A stretch of DNA of 64,000 bases, from contig CM075676.1 in NCBI GenBank assembly GCA_037962975.1, forward strand, positions 95,116,001 to 95,180,000, read 5' to 3'. Made by a program: the position numbers and the translations under genes. Of this stretch, positions 20,741 through 34,086 are shown in pieces. The DNA is from Clitoria ternatea. Lineage: Eukaryota; Streptophyta; Magnoliopsida; Fabales; Fabaceae. The notes under the pieces were generated by a model. That model did not search any database. It had not been told where the DNA came from and worked only from the letters and a program-made list of their open reading frames with translations. Numbering within the stretch: position 1 is the stretch's first letter; each line of letters begins with the position of its first letter.

Positions 20741-23700
20741 TAAACTGGTCTAAACTGGGGTCAAGAGTCCGGTGTGAGACCAGCCACAAATGTTCTTTGT
20801 TCTAAGTGATTTATACATCGGTCCAGTGGGGATCCGGTACTATGTCCTTTATCTCAGTGGGAAATAAAGGTCTTGGAGTCCTAGAGATCCTTCACACCAA
20901 GCTTTCGTGTTGACGAAGAGTGAAAGGTGGTGTCACCTCTGAAGATTCTCTGACGCTCAAGTCAGTAACCAAAAAAGGAATTCAAGGTTTCTAAAGCGTA
21001 AATTCAAGAATGAATCTAACATACCAGAGTTGTGAGAATGTGGGTATTTTTATATGTGACATCCTCGATTAACTAGGACTAATTCCCACACTGGAACGTC
21101 CTACTTAATTAAGGAGTCACTAATTATTTAAGAAAAATAGGAGTTTTTTTTATTGGTGATCATCACATACAGTTCAAACAAAAATCATAACATAGATCGA
21201 TTCTTTGTCACAACAGTGTACTCAAAAGATACGGGGCTTTCAGGCTCCCAATAACAGCTACTACAAAATAACACATAATAAAAATGCCAAGATCTATAGC
21301 GATCTCAATAAAAGCATAAGATATACATAATCGATGTTCTCACTCCAACATCCTCTACTGCAGGTAATCCAAGCCCTGCTCGCATTCGCGCTTGACCCTC
21401 CGCTGATGATCACAGGAAAGGAAGACAACATACAACATGAAAGGGGTGAGTAAAAAGCTCTCAACCCATAATATCCATATGCAAGGGAAGCTTTAAATAC
21501 TTATCAAACATATAGATAACGAGCAAGAAAGAAGAGTGTACACAACATACCTTAGAATAATCATACAACACTTCAAAGTACACAAGGAATACGAAAAACC
21601 AACAGGGTTAGTCAAACAATTAAGGAATGCTATGCATGTGTTAGGTTCAATTGTTACTCATCTTAATTTAATTCCAATATGCAATAGGGCCCAACTTCTA
21701 CTTATCAATCTCATATATCAAGAATCATGTGCACAATAATCCCACCTTATTCTTCCTGCCCAACTAGAGCGACCGGAGCTCTCCTCATTCTGATCTTCAC
21801 AAATGGGTAAGGACCCGCAGTCCAAGCATCATAATGGCCAATCACACATCTTATCAGAACGGGTACTTAACGGCCATAGAAACCCCCACCTCTCGTTGAA
21901 GTATATCACCACAGGCTATTCGGCGTCGGGTGCGAATCTAGCCATTGGATGTCCATCCCTGATATACTCCTAAGACCGCCCTCAGGGGATCGAGACGCCT
22001 GCTGTTTCTTTAGTGTACCCATCACTGTATGCTCTAGGGGAATATTCCAACATCCCTCCTTAACTCCAAATGCAACATGTCATATGCTTATCTTTTCACT
22101 AGGGTGTCCGAATACTAGACGGAACCTTACTCGCTTGGTGTATTTGTCCTTAAAACGTGCAAAGTATTTATAGTAAAATCTTTTCGTACAGTAGGCACAA
22201 GGAACCAAAGTCTAAATACTACCCAAATTATTTTACTGAAAATATTGAGGTCATTCCCTAAACAAGTCTTATAAGGAAATTTTTCTAGTATTAAAATATC
22301 CAATTTATTTGTAAATCTATAAAAGATATTTAAATATAGTACTTTTATTAAACTCTTTAAAGAACAAAATTTCTTTAGATTATTTGGTTTCTTCATTCAA
22401 AATATGAACTTAAAATTTAACATTACCTTTAAGAGAAAAGTTAGGACAAAATATATTTCTCATGATTTTTCAATCATTTACTAAGGTCATTTCGCCGTAT
22501 TGATTTACAACGAACAATTTTAAATTGATTTCGACTTTCTAAAATTTTTATAAATCCTTGGGTAAAATAATTTAAAATATTTATCCTAGTCCTATATTGA
22601 AAATGAAAGAATCCCCTCTTTCTAAAGTAAGGGTACGAAATGGTTATTTTCATTATTTGTCAAAATGTCATTTTTTGTCATATTTTATCTAGAAAATTTC
22701 GAATTGAGTGATTCCAAATCCAAAAGTGTTTAACTTTTAAAATACTAATTAAATATAGATATTTTAAATATTAATTCTGCCCAAAACATCCCCTACAGGA
22801 AAAGTCACAAGGTGCTAAAGTTCATCGTTTTTAACGTTTGTAAAAACGCGTTTAAGGACAAATTACGTGTCAGAATTTCTCCCAATAAATTTTATTCATT
22901 TGGGTATTTTTCTCATGCCTAAAATTCATATTTTACATCAAAAAATACTCCTCCAAAACATTTTTGCCAAATTCCTTCTTTTACCCACAAAAATATGTTT
23001 TTTCACCGTTTCTAATTCGCCGTTCGCGCCTAAACTTGGGTCCCTTTTTAATTTTGTCATTAATTATCAAATTTACCAAAAATTTCATTATTAAATATAG
23101 TTCCAATCATTCATAATACAACATCTCCCATGTCTAAAGATTTTATCAAAAATAAACTTTAAACGTTCTTAAAATATCTTTTTTCCGAATTTAAAGCACA
23201 TCGCGTAATTACCATAAATATAATCCAATCATCTCCTTATTTTTAATGAAATTCCAGAATTTAATATATGTTTAAAAAATCATTTTTAACACAAGAAGTT
23301 CTAGGGTCAAACCATGCAAACAAATCTCAAGCGTTAATTTATTTTAAGCGAATTCCTACGTTAGGATCTATTAACATTTAACTTTTTAATTAACTATAAT
23401 TAATTTCCAGCAGCAATAATCTCAAATTTTTAGTTACCAAAACTCATTTTAAAACACATTAGATTTCTAAAAATAATACCAAGACCACAAGCCACCATTT
23501 AAACCAAGAACGCACATTAGTCGACAAATATATCACATGCATATATTCATAACAAAAATTCTGTAGCCACCAAAATTCATAAGTTAGTAACTTCATAATT
23601 AAAATTTTGAAATTTAAAGAACTTAATAAAAAATTATGATGCAGCCATGATACCACTTAAATATCTCACTTTTCCAAAGAATTTTTCAAGATTTAAACCA

Positions 23701-25689
23701 TGAAAACAAAGATCTTTAAGGAGGTATCAAGGTATAAATGCTAGGGAACATTTATACCTTTCCATGCATGCATCATTTTATCCTTTACCATAATTTTTGT
23801 CCTCCAAGAAAGGTGACAAGGACTTCAAGACTTGCTCTTAAACCTTCATGGTTTGCTTCATCAAGGAGAAGGAAAATGGAGGCTTGGAGAGTGATGGATC
23901 ACATGAATATGATGGTGGAAAGAAAAAGAAGAAAACATTGCTGTTTGAAGGGAATTTAAGAAGAAAATTTGATAATTGGGAGGTAGTAACTTGAATTTTA
24001 GAGGTTAGGGAGGGTGGTATGGTGGTTTGAGTTAGATGATGATGAGTGGAAGATGATGTTTAAGATGAATAAACATGAGAAAAATAGAACAATATTTCTG
24101 TAAATATTTTCTAAGTTAAATAAAATGGAGAAAATCAAGGGGGCAAGTAGTGTTTTTGGTAAAGATGAAAATTTGCATGGGTTCTCCTTTGGTGGCTAAG
24201 GGATCCACGACCAAGAGAGTGCAAGGAGAGGTGTCAAAATTGTTTCATGCATAAGATAGGTATCACATGCAGCTGCTTGAGTGATGGAGAAGGACTTTGC
24301 ATGGCTAAGGCAAGTGGCAAGGTGGTGGTGTAACATGATTGGCTAAATTCCCATGCAAAGCTGATGTGTCAAGTGCAGGTGTATCCGCTTTCTTGTGGAT
24401 TTAAAGGCCTTTCTGGGCCGAATTTGAAAATGAGCCAAACACATAACTTTTATACCTTTTTGTTATCTTTAATTTGGTGTATAAAAAACTTTTTATTAAG
24501 AAATGAGGGAGTTATGGCCCAAATACGAAAGCAATGCAAGGTTGTGACAAGATTATTGCTTCATGCAATGATTAATTTTCTAGGAAAAATTGGTAGGGAT
24601 TTAAGCTTTGTGTTCTTCATCAAAGTTGTAGAGAATTGACTTAAAAAATTTTAATGAAAGAATCATTCAATTTCATGGTCATACGAGAGAGAAACGTGAA
24701 AAATATTGAACATAGTGCAAGCAGCCATTGGAAAAACATGAATCAGTGTGTTATTTTAATTTTTGGGATTTATGGGGTAAGAAATGGCTCTCGCAGTCAG
24801 TATCAAAGTTATAGATAAATTTGATACGGGGAGTTTAGGACATAAATGACTTGAATCCAATAGTGGGAGAGGAATTTACGCCCAAAATACGTACAGATGT
24901 GCACTTTGACTTACCCAGGTAACTTAAAATCAAAGTTTTGGGGCTTGGGCGTTTGGAGACGGGCATTGGGCTCTTCGTAAAAATCATTAGGAATAATGTG
25001 AGGGACGTTTTGGGATAAAAATAATTGACTCAAGTCCCTCAGATAATTTCTTGGTCAAAACCAGGGGAGTTACATAGTTTAAATGACTTGAAAAAAATAC
25101 TTTAAATATTTCTATTAGATTTCTAACGTTCTAATTGATAAATCTATGTTATTATGAGTATTACCAAACACATTACCATTATTATCCTAATCGTCTCTAT
25201 TTCTCACATAATTAAAGCAAGGGTATTCACCTTATATTCACAAAATCTTCTAAAATATAACTCAGCTATCACACATAAGCTAATCGATCGTAGCCCAGTC
25301 ATTAATACACACAAAATTATCATGCAGTCAAGACAATTGGCCTTAAAGACCTAACAGACAAAAATGAGGGTTGTTACAATATGCATGCATGCGGAGAATG
25401 AAGAGTCTTTTAGGGTTGAGAGGACCATTCATATAATATGTCAGTACAATTCTGACACACGACGCAGGCACCTCCGTGTTACCTACGAACATTCCCCTGT
25501 GACTGTACCTTGTACTTTTTATCGGGTGAAACAAATGCTTTTCGGTGTGCTAGGTGTTGACCTGGACTTCCGCTATAGATATAAATCTGTACGAGCTTAG
25601 AGTTTGGAGGTTTACCTGTGACACCGGTAAGCAAGTGAGAACGGATGAATTAACCATCTAGCCCATGTGTCGGTATCGAGACCGGATCA
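20741..25689 (-). repeat. Solo Tat-type Gypsy LTR (~620 bp), split by another LTR
   Basis: On the minus strand it starts TGATCCGGTCTCGATACCG at 25,689 and ends near 20,741. It contains the TGACTTGAGCGTC and GGTGTGAAGGATCTC words found in the LTRs at 34,087 and 60,255. Excluding the insert (21,057-25,378 plus one ATATG) it is ~622 bp, against 730 bp for the intact family member. Flanks carry ACATA at 20,736-20,740 and 25,690-25,694. The end reads TA rather than CA, presumably mutated. No internal region is present, so this is a solo LTR left by recombination. Confidence 0.72.
21057..25378 (-). repeat. Solo Gypsy-type LTR, 4.3 kb
   Basis: On the minus strand it runs from TGTAACAACCC (25,378) to GGATGTCA (21,057), with a 5-bp duplication ATATG at 21,052-21,056 and 25,379-25,383. 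There is no PBS, polypurine tract or coding region next to either end, so it is a solo LTR. It is AT-rich and gene-free throughout; short frames are spurious. Length and the TGTAAC start fit the long LTRs of chromodomain-type Gypsy elements, but the family is inferred only from the ends. Confidence 0.75.
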
Positions 25690-25699
25690 ACATACATTT

Positions 25700-28130
25700 T
25701 CAAGAATTGTACATTGTCTAACAGTGAGTATTTCCTTTACATAACGAAGGACATAGTACCCACAATCAATTGACCTAGCTCGACAAGGACCTTAAAGTCA
25801 AATTTAATATCATTCTTATAAATAAAAACTTAGATATATAGTTAATTTTATACATGTTATTGATAGTTTAGTTTACCTTGATTTTAATCCATTTGTAGTT
25901 ATTAAATTTGGACTTTGGCATTGAAGCTCCAACCATTGTATAATACAATGTCATTCCCCTGAAGATATAAACTTGCTAGTTAATTTAAATAAACATACAC
26001 AAACTAAAAAATTAACAATAAATATATACTTAATTACCGATCAAAAACTCTCTTGAAGTCTTTGTAATTACTTAGATCACCCCATAGTGGATCCAAGTAA
26101 TACATAACTGCTTTACTCCCATAGATATGAACAACAACTAAAACCCAATGTTCATTGCACAATAACATTTGCAATTAAATTAGTACATCCAAGATGTCAC
26201 ATGTAGGATTAGTAATAATACTAATTTTGAACATAATTTATTATTAAGTATAAACATACCTAGTGCTTACGGAGGTGAAAAACAATTTCTCTCTCCCTCT
26301 CTCTCTCTCTCTTGTTAGTTAGTGACTAACCTATTTGCAATCATGTTCACTTTTATATCTATAATTAGGGATGGCAAAACGGGCTGGCCCGCCGGGCCCT
26401 GGCCCGCCAAAAAGCGGGTCGGGCTGACCCACCCCGCTAAGTTAAACGGGCTAAAATTCAGGGCCCGCCCCGCCTAAGGCGGGCGCCGGCCCGCCAAATT
26501 TAAAATTGTAATATTTTTTAAAAAAATGTGTCAAATTAAGATTAAAAAATTAAAAAAATAATTTTTTAAAAAATTAAAGAAAATATTATTAAAAGAAATA
26601 TATAAATAGTAAGAGATGTTACTTTTTTTAATTTTAGAAAATCAAAGTATATATTTTAATAAAATAAAGTATAAATTAGTAATATTTATATTTTTTTTCT
26701 TTTGGCGGAGGCCCGTCGGGCCAGCCCGCCCCGCCAAGGTTTTGGCCCGCCAGGCGGGGCGGGCCTTGGCGGGAAGCGGGCTAAAAATTCTTGTTCGCCC
26801 CGCCAAATTTGGCCGGCTTGGCGGGCCAGCCCGTTGGGCCTGGCCCATTTTGCCATCCCGATCTATAATGTGATTAGTCAATGTAGAAAAAATGCACTGG
26901 ATTTATAAACAAATATCTCCCAGTCATTTGTGTGGGGACGCGAATTAAGTGATGTAAATATCTGTTAAAAAACATACATTTAGTTATTTTTCACATAAAT
27001 GTAACTTAAATTGTAAAGTATGAAAATGTAGTAACATAGCTAGATAATAAGCATATACCTGATGTAAAAGTTTACTATATCCATTCCTATCTTGTCATGG
27101 TTAACAACTTCCATGAATTGTTCTTCTTTAAGGAATTGAATGACCCTAGATTCACCAAAGATTGGTTCCTCTATAGTCACCTCTAATAGGTTGCCTTCAG
27201 CCAGCATACCTATATCAACGTATTTTTTTAATAACTTTAAAAATCTTCTTTTTGTCTATTGATCAACTATGTGACAATGATGATGAATGATCAGTTATAT
27301 TATAATAAATAAAAGAATATATACAAAATAACTAATTAATTAACATATACCTGAAGTAGGATGTTGTTGTTGTGAAGTAGAAGGTTTCCTCAATACTGGT
27401 GTAATGATAGATTCCTTTGTCTGATAAGAATGTCTAAGTGTCTCTCTTTCCTTTAACTATAACAGGTGGTGCAAAGTGGGTTGTGGTAGAGGTTGAGACA
27501 AAGAATTCTACACATAAATCAATATCATATACACACGTACATATATCATAATTAAGTCAGTTTATATGTCAATTACATATCGAAATAAGCCTAACTAAAT
27601 GTATCAACCATGCCACATGCGAAGATAATGCATCATGAAGAAACATCATCTCATCATCTTGAGGTACTGGTAAAGAAGCATCATCTTCCTCTACTATATC
27701 AATAGACATGCTCACATGGTTAGGTGCCAATGGTCGACAATGGAGTGTATTACCTAAAAAGTTATAAACTTTTCCTTTGACAACAATGTGTTGTTGTGGG
27801 GATAGTAAAGAAAGATCATAATGACTTAATCCCTAAACCAAGATTTAGAATTAGAATGTTGTATAAACAAATAACATGATTCAAATCAAATGTAACTTGG
27901 GAAAAAATTATTCCTTACCTCTAGAAGGGGAAATGGGCTATGGAGTGCAACTACCCTTCGCACTAGATGATGGATCTATTTCATTATGGGCATGTTCCAT
28001 GGTGGCTTTTTGCTCTGAGATCAACAACTGAACCTTTTCTTGAAGCTCACTTATTTGACTTCGAAGTGTTATATTTTGCTCCTTTAATGCTTGTATCTCC
28101 TCCCCTGATGAGTCATCCTAGCTCGTTTAT
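25700..28130 (-). pseudogene. Transposon gene remnant with Ulp1 cysteine-protease domain
   Basis: Minus-strand exon-like blocks occur in order. ~28,130-27,905 is a coiled coil (EEIQALKEQNITLRSQISEL). ~27,834-27,600 contains VVKGKVYNFLGNTLHCRPL and SLPVPQDDE. Then come ~27,425-27,355, 27,209-27,059 (LKEEQFMEVVNHDKIG), ~26,170-26,038 (NEHWVLVVVHI, YYLDPLWGD), ~25,970-25,865 and ~25,790-25,700 (SIDCGYYVLRYVKEI). The last blocks show the His, Asp and Cys of a Ulp1/SENP (C48) deSUMOylating peptidase, a domain often carried by plant CACTA and Mutator-like elements. The gene is cut at 25,690 by the Tat LTR. Exon ends are approximate. Confidence 0.7.
26366..26861. mobile_element. hAT-type MITE, 496 bp
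   Basis: Begins TAGGGATGGCAAAACGGGC and ends TTTTGCCATCCCGA, giving inverted repeats with one mismatch, flanked by the 8-bp duplication TCTATAAT (26,358-26,365 and 26,862-26,869). An 8-bp TSD is the hallmark of the hAT superfamily. The arms are unusually GC-rich (repeated GGCCCGCC words) around an AT-rich centre. No transposase. It lies in a presumed intron of the Ulp1 gene remnant. Confidence 0.88.
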
Positions 28131-28155
28131 TGGTTGGAAAGTATGCTTTATGTGA

Positions 28156-28420
28156 AACTCCAACTAGCTCAAGCGAGGAAATTCTCGCTGAAGCCAAAAT
28201 CAAGCTCTCGCTTAAGCAAAATTTTAGCTTAACCGAGAATCAAATCAGTTTTTGCTTCCTTCAAGAAAGTTGTAGATAATTGAGTCGTAGATGTTTTCCC
28301 GCTAGAATCGCCTTAATCAGAGGTTTGTAGCTCGAGTTATGCCAAAATACTGTTCAGGCAGAAATTCATGTTGATGGATTCCATAATTTCATGAATTGGC
28401 AATCTTAGGGGCATAATTGG
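28156..28420 (+). other. Retrotransposon-like non-coding remnant
   Basis: Contains alternating AGCGAGG, TCTCGCT and CTCGCTTAAGC words and other LTR-like phrases, leading into the duplicated unit that follows. No termini or coding sequence could be found. Confidence 0.4.
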
Positions 28421-30050
28421 TCTTCGACTTCTTCATAACAATTGTAATAATTAAGTCATGGAGGTGTACCAATTGGATTCACCTAGACTGGAGTTGGGTA
28501 GCTTCGATTAGACGTAAATTACTGAGCAATGCGCAAGGAACTAACATGTTGAAAATTTTGCCTTAAAACAATTTTGGGCGCTTCCAAGCCTAGGCTAAGT
28601 TATTAGAGACCCGTAGAGTCATGTGGGGCCACCCTAGGATGGATGTAAATTTTTGAAATATCTCCCATTGATTTTTATTTAATTGAGCATAAGGTGCTCA
28701 TAAAATATATTATTAAAGTATAATTTTGAAAATATTTTATTAATAATAGTTTTAAAATATATTATTAAGAATAATTTTTAAATGTATTAAAAACACCATT
28801 TAAAATTACCTTCTTACATTAGAAATAGAAAAATTATATACTTTTTAAAAGTTATATTTAAAATATATAATTAAATATGTCATTAATTATTATGTTTACA
28901 ATAACAATATATTATTAACAATATCATAATAATATATAATATTATTTATTAAAAATATATTTAGTAATAAATTAATAATAATTATTATCAATATTTAATA
29001 TATTTTATTGAAAAATATTATAAAAAGAGTTAAATTAATATTTTATAATTTCATAATAAGTATATTATCAATAATATATTTATTTAATATTCCATTTTTA
29101 ATTATATGATTAAACATATTTTAAAATATCATTTTAATAATATAATTAAATATATTTTTAAATATTTTATTATTAAATATATTGTTAAACATTTTAATAA
29201 TAATAATTAAATATAATTAAATATCATTTTAATAATAATAATTAAATATTTTATAATAATAATAATTTGTCTTCGACTTCTTCATAACAATTGTAATAAT
29301 TAAGTCATGGAGGTGTACCAATTGGATTTACTTAGACTGGAGTTGGGTAGCTTCGATTAGACGTAAATTACTGAGCAATGCGCAAGGAACTAACATGTTG
29401 AAAATTTTGCCTTAAAACAATTTTGGGCACTTCCAAGCCTAGGCTAAGTTATTAGAGACCCGTAGAGTCATGTGGGGCCACCTTAGGATGGATGTAAATT
29501 TTTGAAAAATCTCCCATTGATTTTTATTTAATTGAGCATAAGGTGCTCATAAAATATATTGTTAAAGTATAATTTTGAAAATATTTTATTAATAATAGTT
29601 TTAAAATATATTATTAAGAATAATTTTTAAATTATTAAAAATACCATTTAAAATTACCTTATTACATTAGAAATAGAAAAATTATATACTTTTTAAAAGT
29701 TATATTTAAAATATATAATTAAATATGTCATTAATTATTATGTTTACAATAATAATATATTATTAACAATATCATAATAATATATAATATTATTTATTAA
29801 AAATATATTTAGTAATAAATTAATAATAATAATTATCAATATTTAATATGTTTTATTGAAAATATTATAAAAAGAGTTAAATTAATATTTTATAATTTCA
29901 TAATAAGTATATTATCAATACTATATTTAAATATTCCATTTTTAACTATATGATTAAACATATTTTAAAATATCATTTTAATAATATAATTAAATATATT
30001 TTTAAATATTTTATTATTAAATATATTGTTAAACATTTTAATAATAATAA
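28421..30050. repeat. Tandem duplication, 849-bp unit, two copies
   Basis: 28,421-29,269 is repeated head-to-tail from 29,270 to about 30,050, both starting TCTTCGACTTCTTCATAACA. Differences are a scatter of substitutions (several C to T) and small indels in A/T runs. The distal two-thirds of each unit is extremely AT-rich (ATTAATAAT-type). No coding capacity. Confidence 0.9.
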
Positions 30051-32125
30051 TAATAAATATACCTTTATTTTTTGTAGTTATCAGAAAAATATATGTAATA
30101 CTTTTATCTTTATTTTTAGTTATTTGTAAAAATATATAATTATTTTATTTCCTAAATATTGTTCGCAAATGATACATCTAATCGTTGATAATTAGCCATG
30201 AACTTATACGTATTAGCCAACAAATGGGTAGAAGATGAATTGTTTGTGGTTGATTTTTTTAACCATTGAGAATGGTCATCTACCCAAATGGACATTTCGC
30301 CCCTCCAAGGTGAGACATTGAAGTTTTGTATTTCAAAAATACGAAATGATCAGATTTCATCTTCTCCACCAACAAAATGTAGCATGTGATGACACTTGTT
30401 ACACATGCATGCATTTTACCTTCCCATGATGCAAAATGCATGTTTTGTAATTTAAAAGTGCAAAATGTAATCATTAAGAGAAGGTCTTTTGGCTTAACTT
30501 AAAAAAACCTAAACCCGCCATGGGTCAGGTAAAGTCAGGTAGTCTATTTTGATAGGTATATGTACATGTATTCATTAGTATTATATTTTTAAAATAAATA
30601 AAATTACATATTTATCTAATTTATATTAATTTTAATTAATGTTCAACGACTCCTTTAAAATTTTTTGTTAAAGGTTTGATGTTGCCCACGTAATATGTAA
30701 TAAAATCATTCACTTTTGATAATTTAAACAATATCCTTAGGATAATGGTTTAAAAGACTCTCTCTCTCTCTATATATATATATATATCTATTTCTTTTTA
30801 TAATACCTTTCTCAATTTTTAATGTGTATTTTTTCAACACATGCATTTATTAAGTACATCTCTCTCAAGAAATCAATAGAATTTGAAAAATTATTTCTCT
30901 TTCTTCATTGTTAAGAAGGGTAAGGTTTGAAGTATAACAAGAATATAATTGAAAATTTTAATATATTTACGTAGACTAACTAAATTTCTTAATTTGTATA
31001 GAATAATATAATATCTTAAACAAGATTGGAGGGAATATATATTTTTATAATGAACAAAAAGCATAGTTACACCCCTACAAAAGATAAATTCACTCATCAC
31101 TAAACATGAGCATTCCTAATCTTTTTAAGGCTCGAGATATAGTAGGTATAAGGGGACACAAAATAAATAAATAAATAAATTTTCATTGCTAAATTAAAGA
31201 GTTTCATAATTTAAATAACAATATTTATATTACTTAAAATGTAAAGCCATTAAAAGTACTACAAACTCCAAACTTTAAGGATAAGAATGATTCTATTATA
31301 AAATCAATAGAAATGTAGCAATAATCTTAGTAGGCTATAATTTATCAACAAAATCACCCATCAATATCTCTCTCTTATCTCATTACCTCTTCCTTCTCTC
31401 CATTCTTTCTTGGAATTTGGTTAGGAGAAAACTAAGCAATATAGGTGAAAATAAACTAGGTCAAGTTAAACTTTATCATGCCTAAGCTTGACATGGTTCT
31501 TAGGGCTAAGCAATGGATTAGATTTACTTGTTTAACCTGATCATTCAATCCAATCCAACAAAGTCAAATTGGATTTTATTGGTAGTCAAATTAGATTCAA
31601 TTCAATCCAACCAAGAACCAATTGTAATTAGATTGAATATCATATTTGAGATTTATAAATCTGAGTACTTGATTACCATTAGACCTAATTTTATATTATT
31701 TATTATTATTATTTGCTTTTTCATACTAAGTAACATACCCTAATGTTAATTGTTAAGTCCTAAAAGAACATATGAGGTTCTAAGGATTCCTTAAATTTTT
31801 AATTATGATAAAATATTACATTATTTATTAAACTAATATTTCAAGGTTGTGTAAGTTCAAAATGCAGATAATAGAAAACATAAGTCAAAAAACAAGTAGT
31901 TTTGAGAAGTTGTCTTAAGGTTCATAGAACTTAGACACCTAGAGACTCTCCAACACCCCATGAACATTAAATGCAATCAACAAGGCAATACTCATGCTTC
32001 TATGCTGATTTATAACCGTTCTAACTTCAAGAAAAGAGCATATATCTATCCAAAGCTTCATAAGGACTAGTTAAGAAAAATAAGCGTCCTTTTATGTACT
32101 AAAAAGAAAAGTCGAACAACAATGC
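30051..32125. other. AT-rich DNA without recognisable gene
   Basis: Holds microsatellites, for example (TC)n/(TA)n at about 30,761-30,787 and (AAAT)n near 31,162-31,182. It also has an imperfect direct repeat of about 60-70 bases at 30,283-30,346 and 30,404-30,470. I see no protein, RNA gene or transposon ends. Confidence 0.6.
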
Positions 32126-33269
32126 TTGTAACATCTCATTTTCATCATAAATAGGAAATAGATATTAATATATCTTTCTTGAGAAATACTTACTATAAGT
32201 TAGTTTATTATTATCATTTTTTTTATTTTGCTATTTATATTTAATTATTTGTTTTTTAAAATAATAATAATAAAAAAATGAAAATATTTCTGAATGAGAA
32301 TTTTAAAATGACTTAATTAGTATTCACTAATTAAGAAAATTATATTAAGAATTTTTAATATCTTTATTATTCATCATTTTTATTTTATGTTCTTATATTT
32401 ATGTTTTTACATATTTAAGATTTAACTCTTATTAGAATTTTAAAATACAATTTTGAAGGAATTAGACTATGGTTCTTTTGAACTTTTTGATCTACATAAT
32501 ATTTATGATTTTTTGGAATTTTTTGAAAATTTTGAATTATTTTAATAAAATAATATATTTTAAATAATTTTAAATTCATATAAAGTTGCTTAAAATTAAA
32601 AATATTTACAAGAATGTAAAGTTAAATTATAAGAAAATTTTCTAAAATCTATTTCAAGTAGACTTATCTAAAAATTATCGGTTTGAGTAAAATCTTGATT
32701 TTTACCAATCGTAAAAAAATTAAAAACGTACTAATAAATTTTTATTAACAGAAAATTTTATATTTTTAAAATTTAAACTTTATATTACTTATCATAAAAT
32801 TAGTGAGAACTGATATAATATCGCTAAATTTCAAAAAGGATTAATTTTGAATATTTAAAATATACCGAGTGAAAGGTTACTATTTGGCTTAATAATTCTG
32901 CTGACATTTACTATGCAAAATACTGTGCATGTATGAAATTTTCAAAAGTTGTACAGTAACCAGGTTTTAAATTTCAAAAAATACATAGTACTTTTATATT
33001 AAAATAATAGAATGCATAGTAAATTTTTTCCTATAAATACCGAAGGAATTCTTCTTTAGAATTCACAATTTCAGATTAAGTTTTCTAAATATAGTAGTGT
33101 TAGTGAGATAGTGGTGGAAGTAAGAGAGAGAAATAAATTTTTTGGAAGAAGGTTCTGCTAAAATTCTAAGGTACGAATACATCTCTTTTATATTTTTTAG
33201 GATTATTTTTATATCGTTTTTAGAAATCTATTATTATACTGGAAATCATATTATTTTAAGTTACCATTC

Positions 33270-33525
33270 TGCATAGTAAAACACTATTTCAATAGTAAAT
33301 TACTATTCAAATAGTAAATTACTATTCAAATAGTAAATTACTATTTACTATTACTATTTACCTTTACTGTTACTATTTACCTTTATTATTCACGTTTTAC
33401 TATTTATCGTTACTATTCACGATTTACTATTTATCGTTAATATTCACATTTTACTATTTACTGTTACTATTTACTGTTACTATTCACTATTCATTATTCA
33501 CTATTCACTATTCACTATTCAAAAT
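33270..33525 (+). repeat. TTACTATTTAC/TACTATTCAC minisatellite in the old LTR
   Basis: Short units of roughly 13 bases (TTACTATTTACTG, TTACTATTCACG and variants) are tandemly repeated. The same array appears in both LTRs of the young element (48,040-48,300 and 55,780-56,010) with different copy numbers. It lies just downstream of the presumed transcription start. Confidence 0.85.
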
Positions 33526-34086
33526 TTACCATTTTTATTTTAAGTAGTAATCTTAATTTTCATCTTGTAATTATATTAAAATGAAATTGGTATGTTTTAA
33601 AACTCGGAGACGAGGCGCGCATGGATTTTCAATAACGAATCGGTATACAAGAGGTAAGGGGGGTGAGATAAGAATATTATATGAAAGACATAAGAATAAA
33701 GGGAGGAGTCCCCTACTCCTTTTAAATTTAATAAAGTAATAACTTCTCAACTTAAAATTTATAATAAATTTAATATATTGTGTAACTTATTCTGAAATAT
33801 CTATACATGGATCTGAATTATTATAACTTATATGGACTGGACTAGACCTATGCAAGGGCTTGGATTTTTATATCCTATATGGATCGAACTAAACCTATGC
33901 AAGGACTTAGACTATTATGACCTGTCTAGACTGAACTATACCTATGCGAAGACTGGATTATATATATGGACTTATATAGACCTGTGCGGGGAATGAACTA
34001 TAAGGACTCAAAAATCAAATCTACTAATAACCATTAAAATTTGAATTATATTTATGAGTGATATTTAGTTGATTTGACTTGATTAT

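Noticed and set aside
26616..26908. Gly/Ala/Arg/Pro-rich frames on both strands
   Set aside because: Lie across the GC-rich arms of the hAT-type MITE and have no protein similarity I can see.
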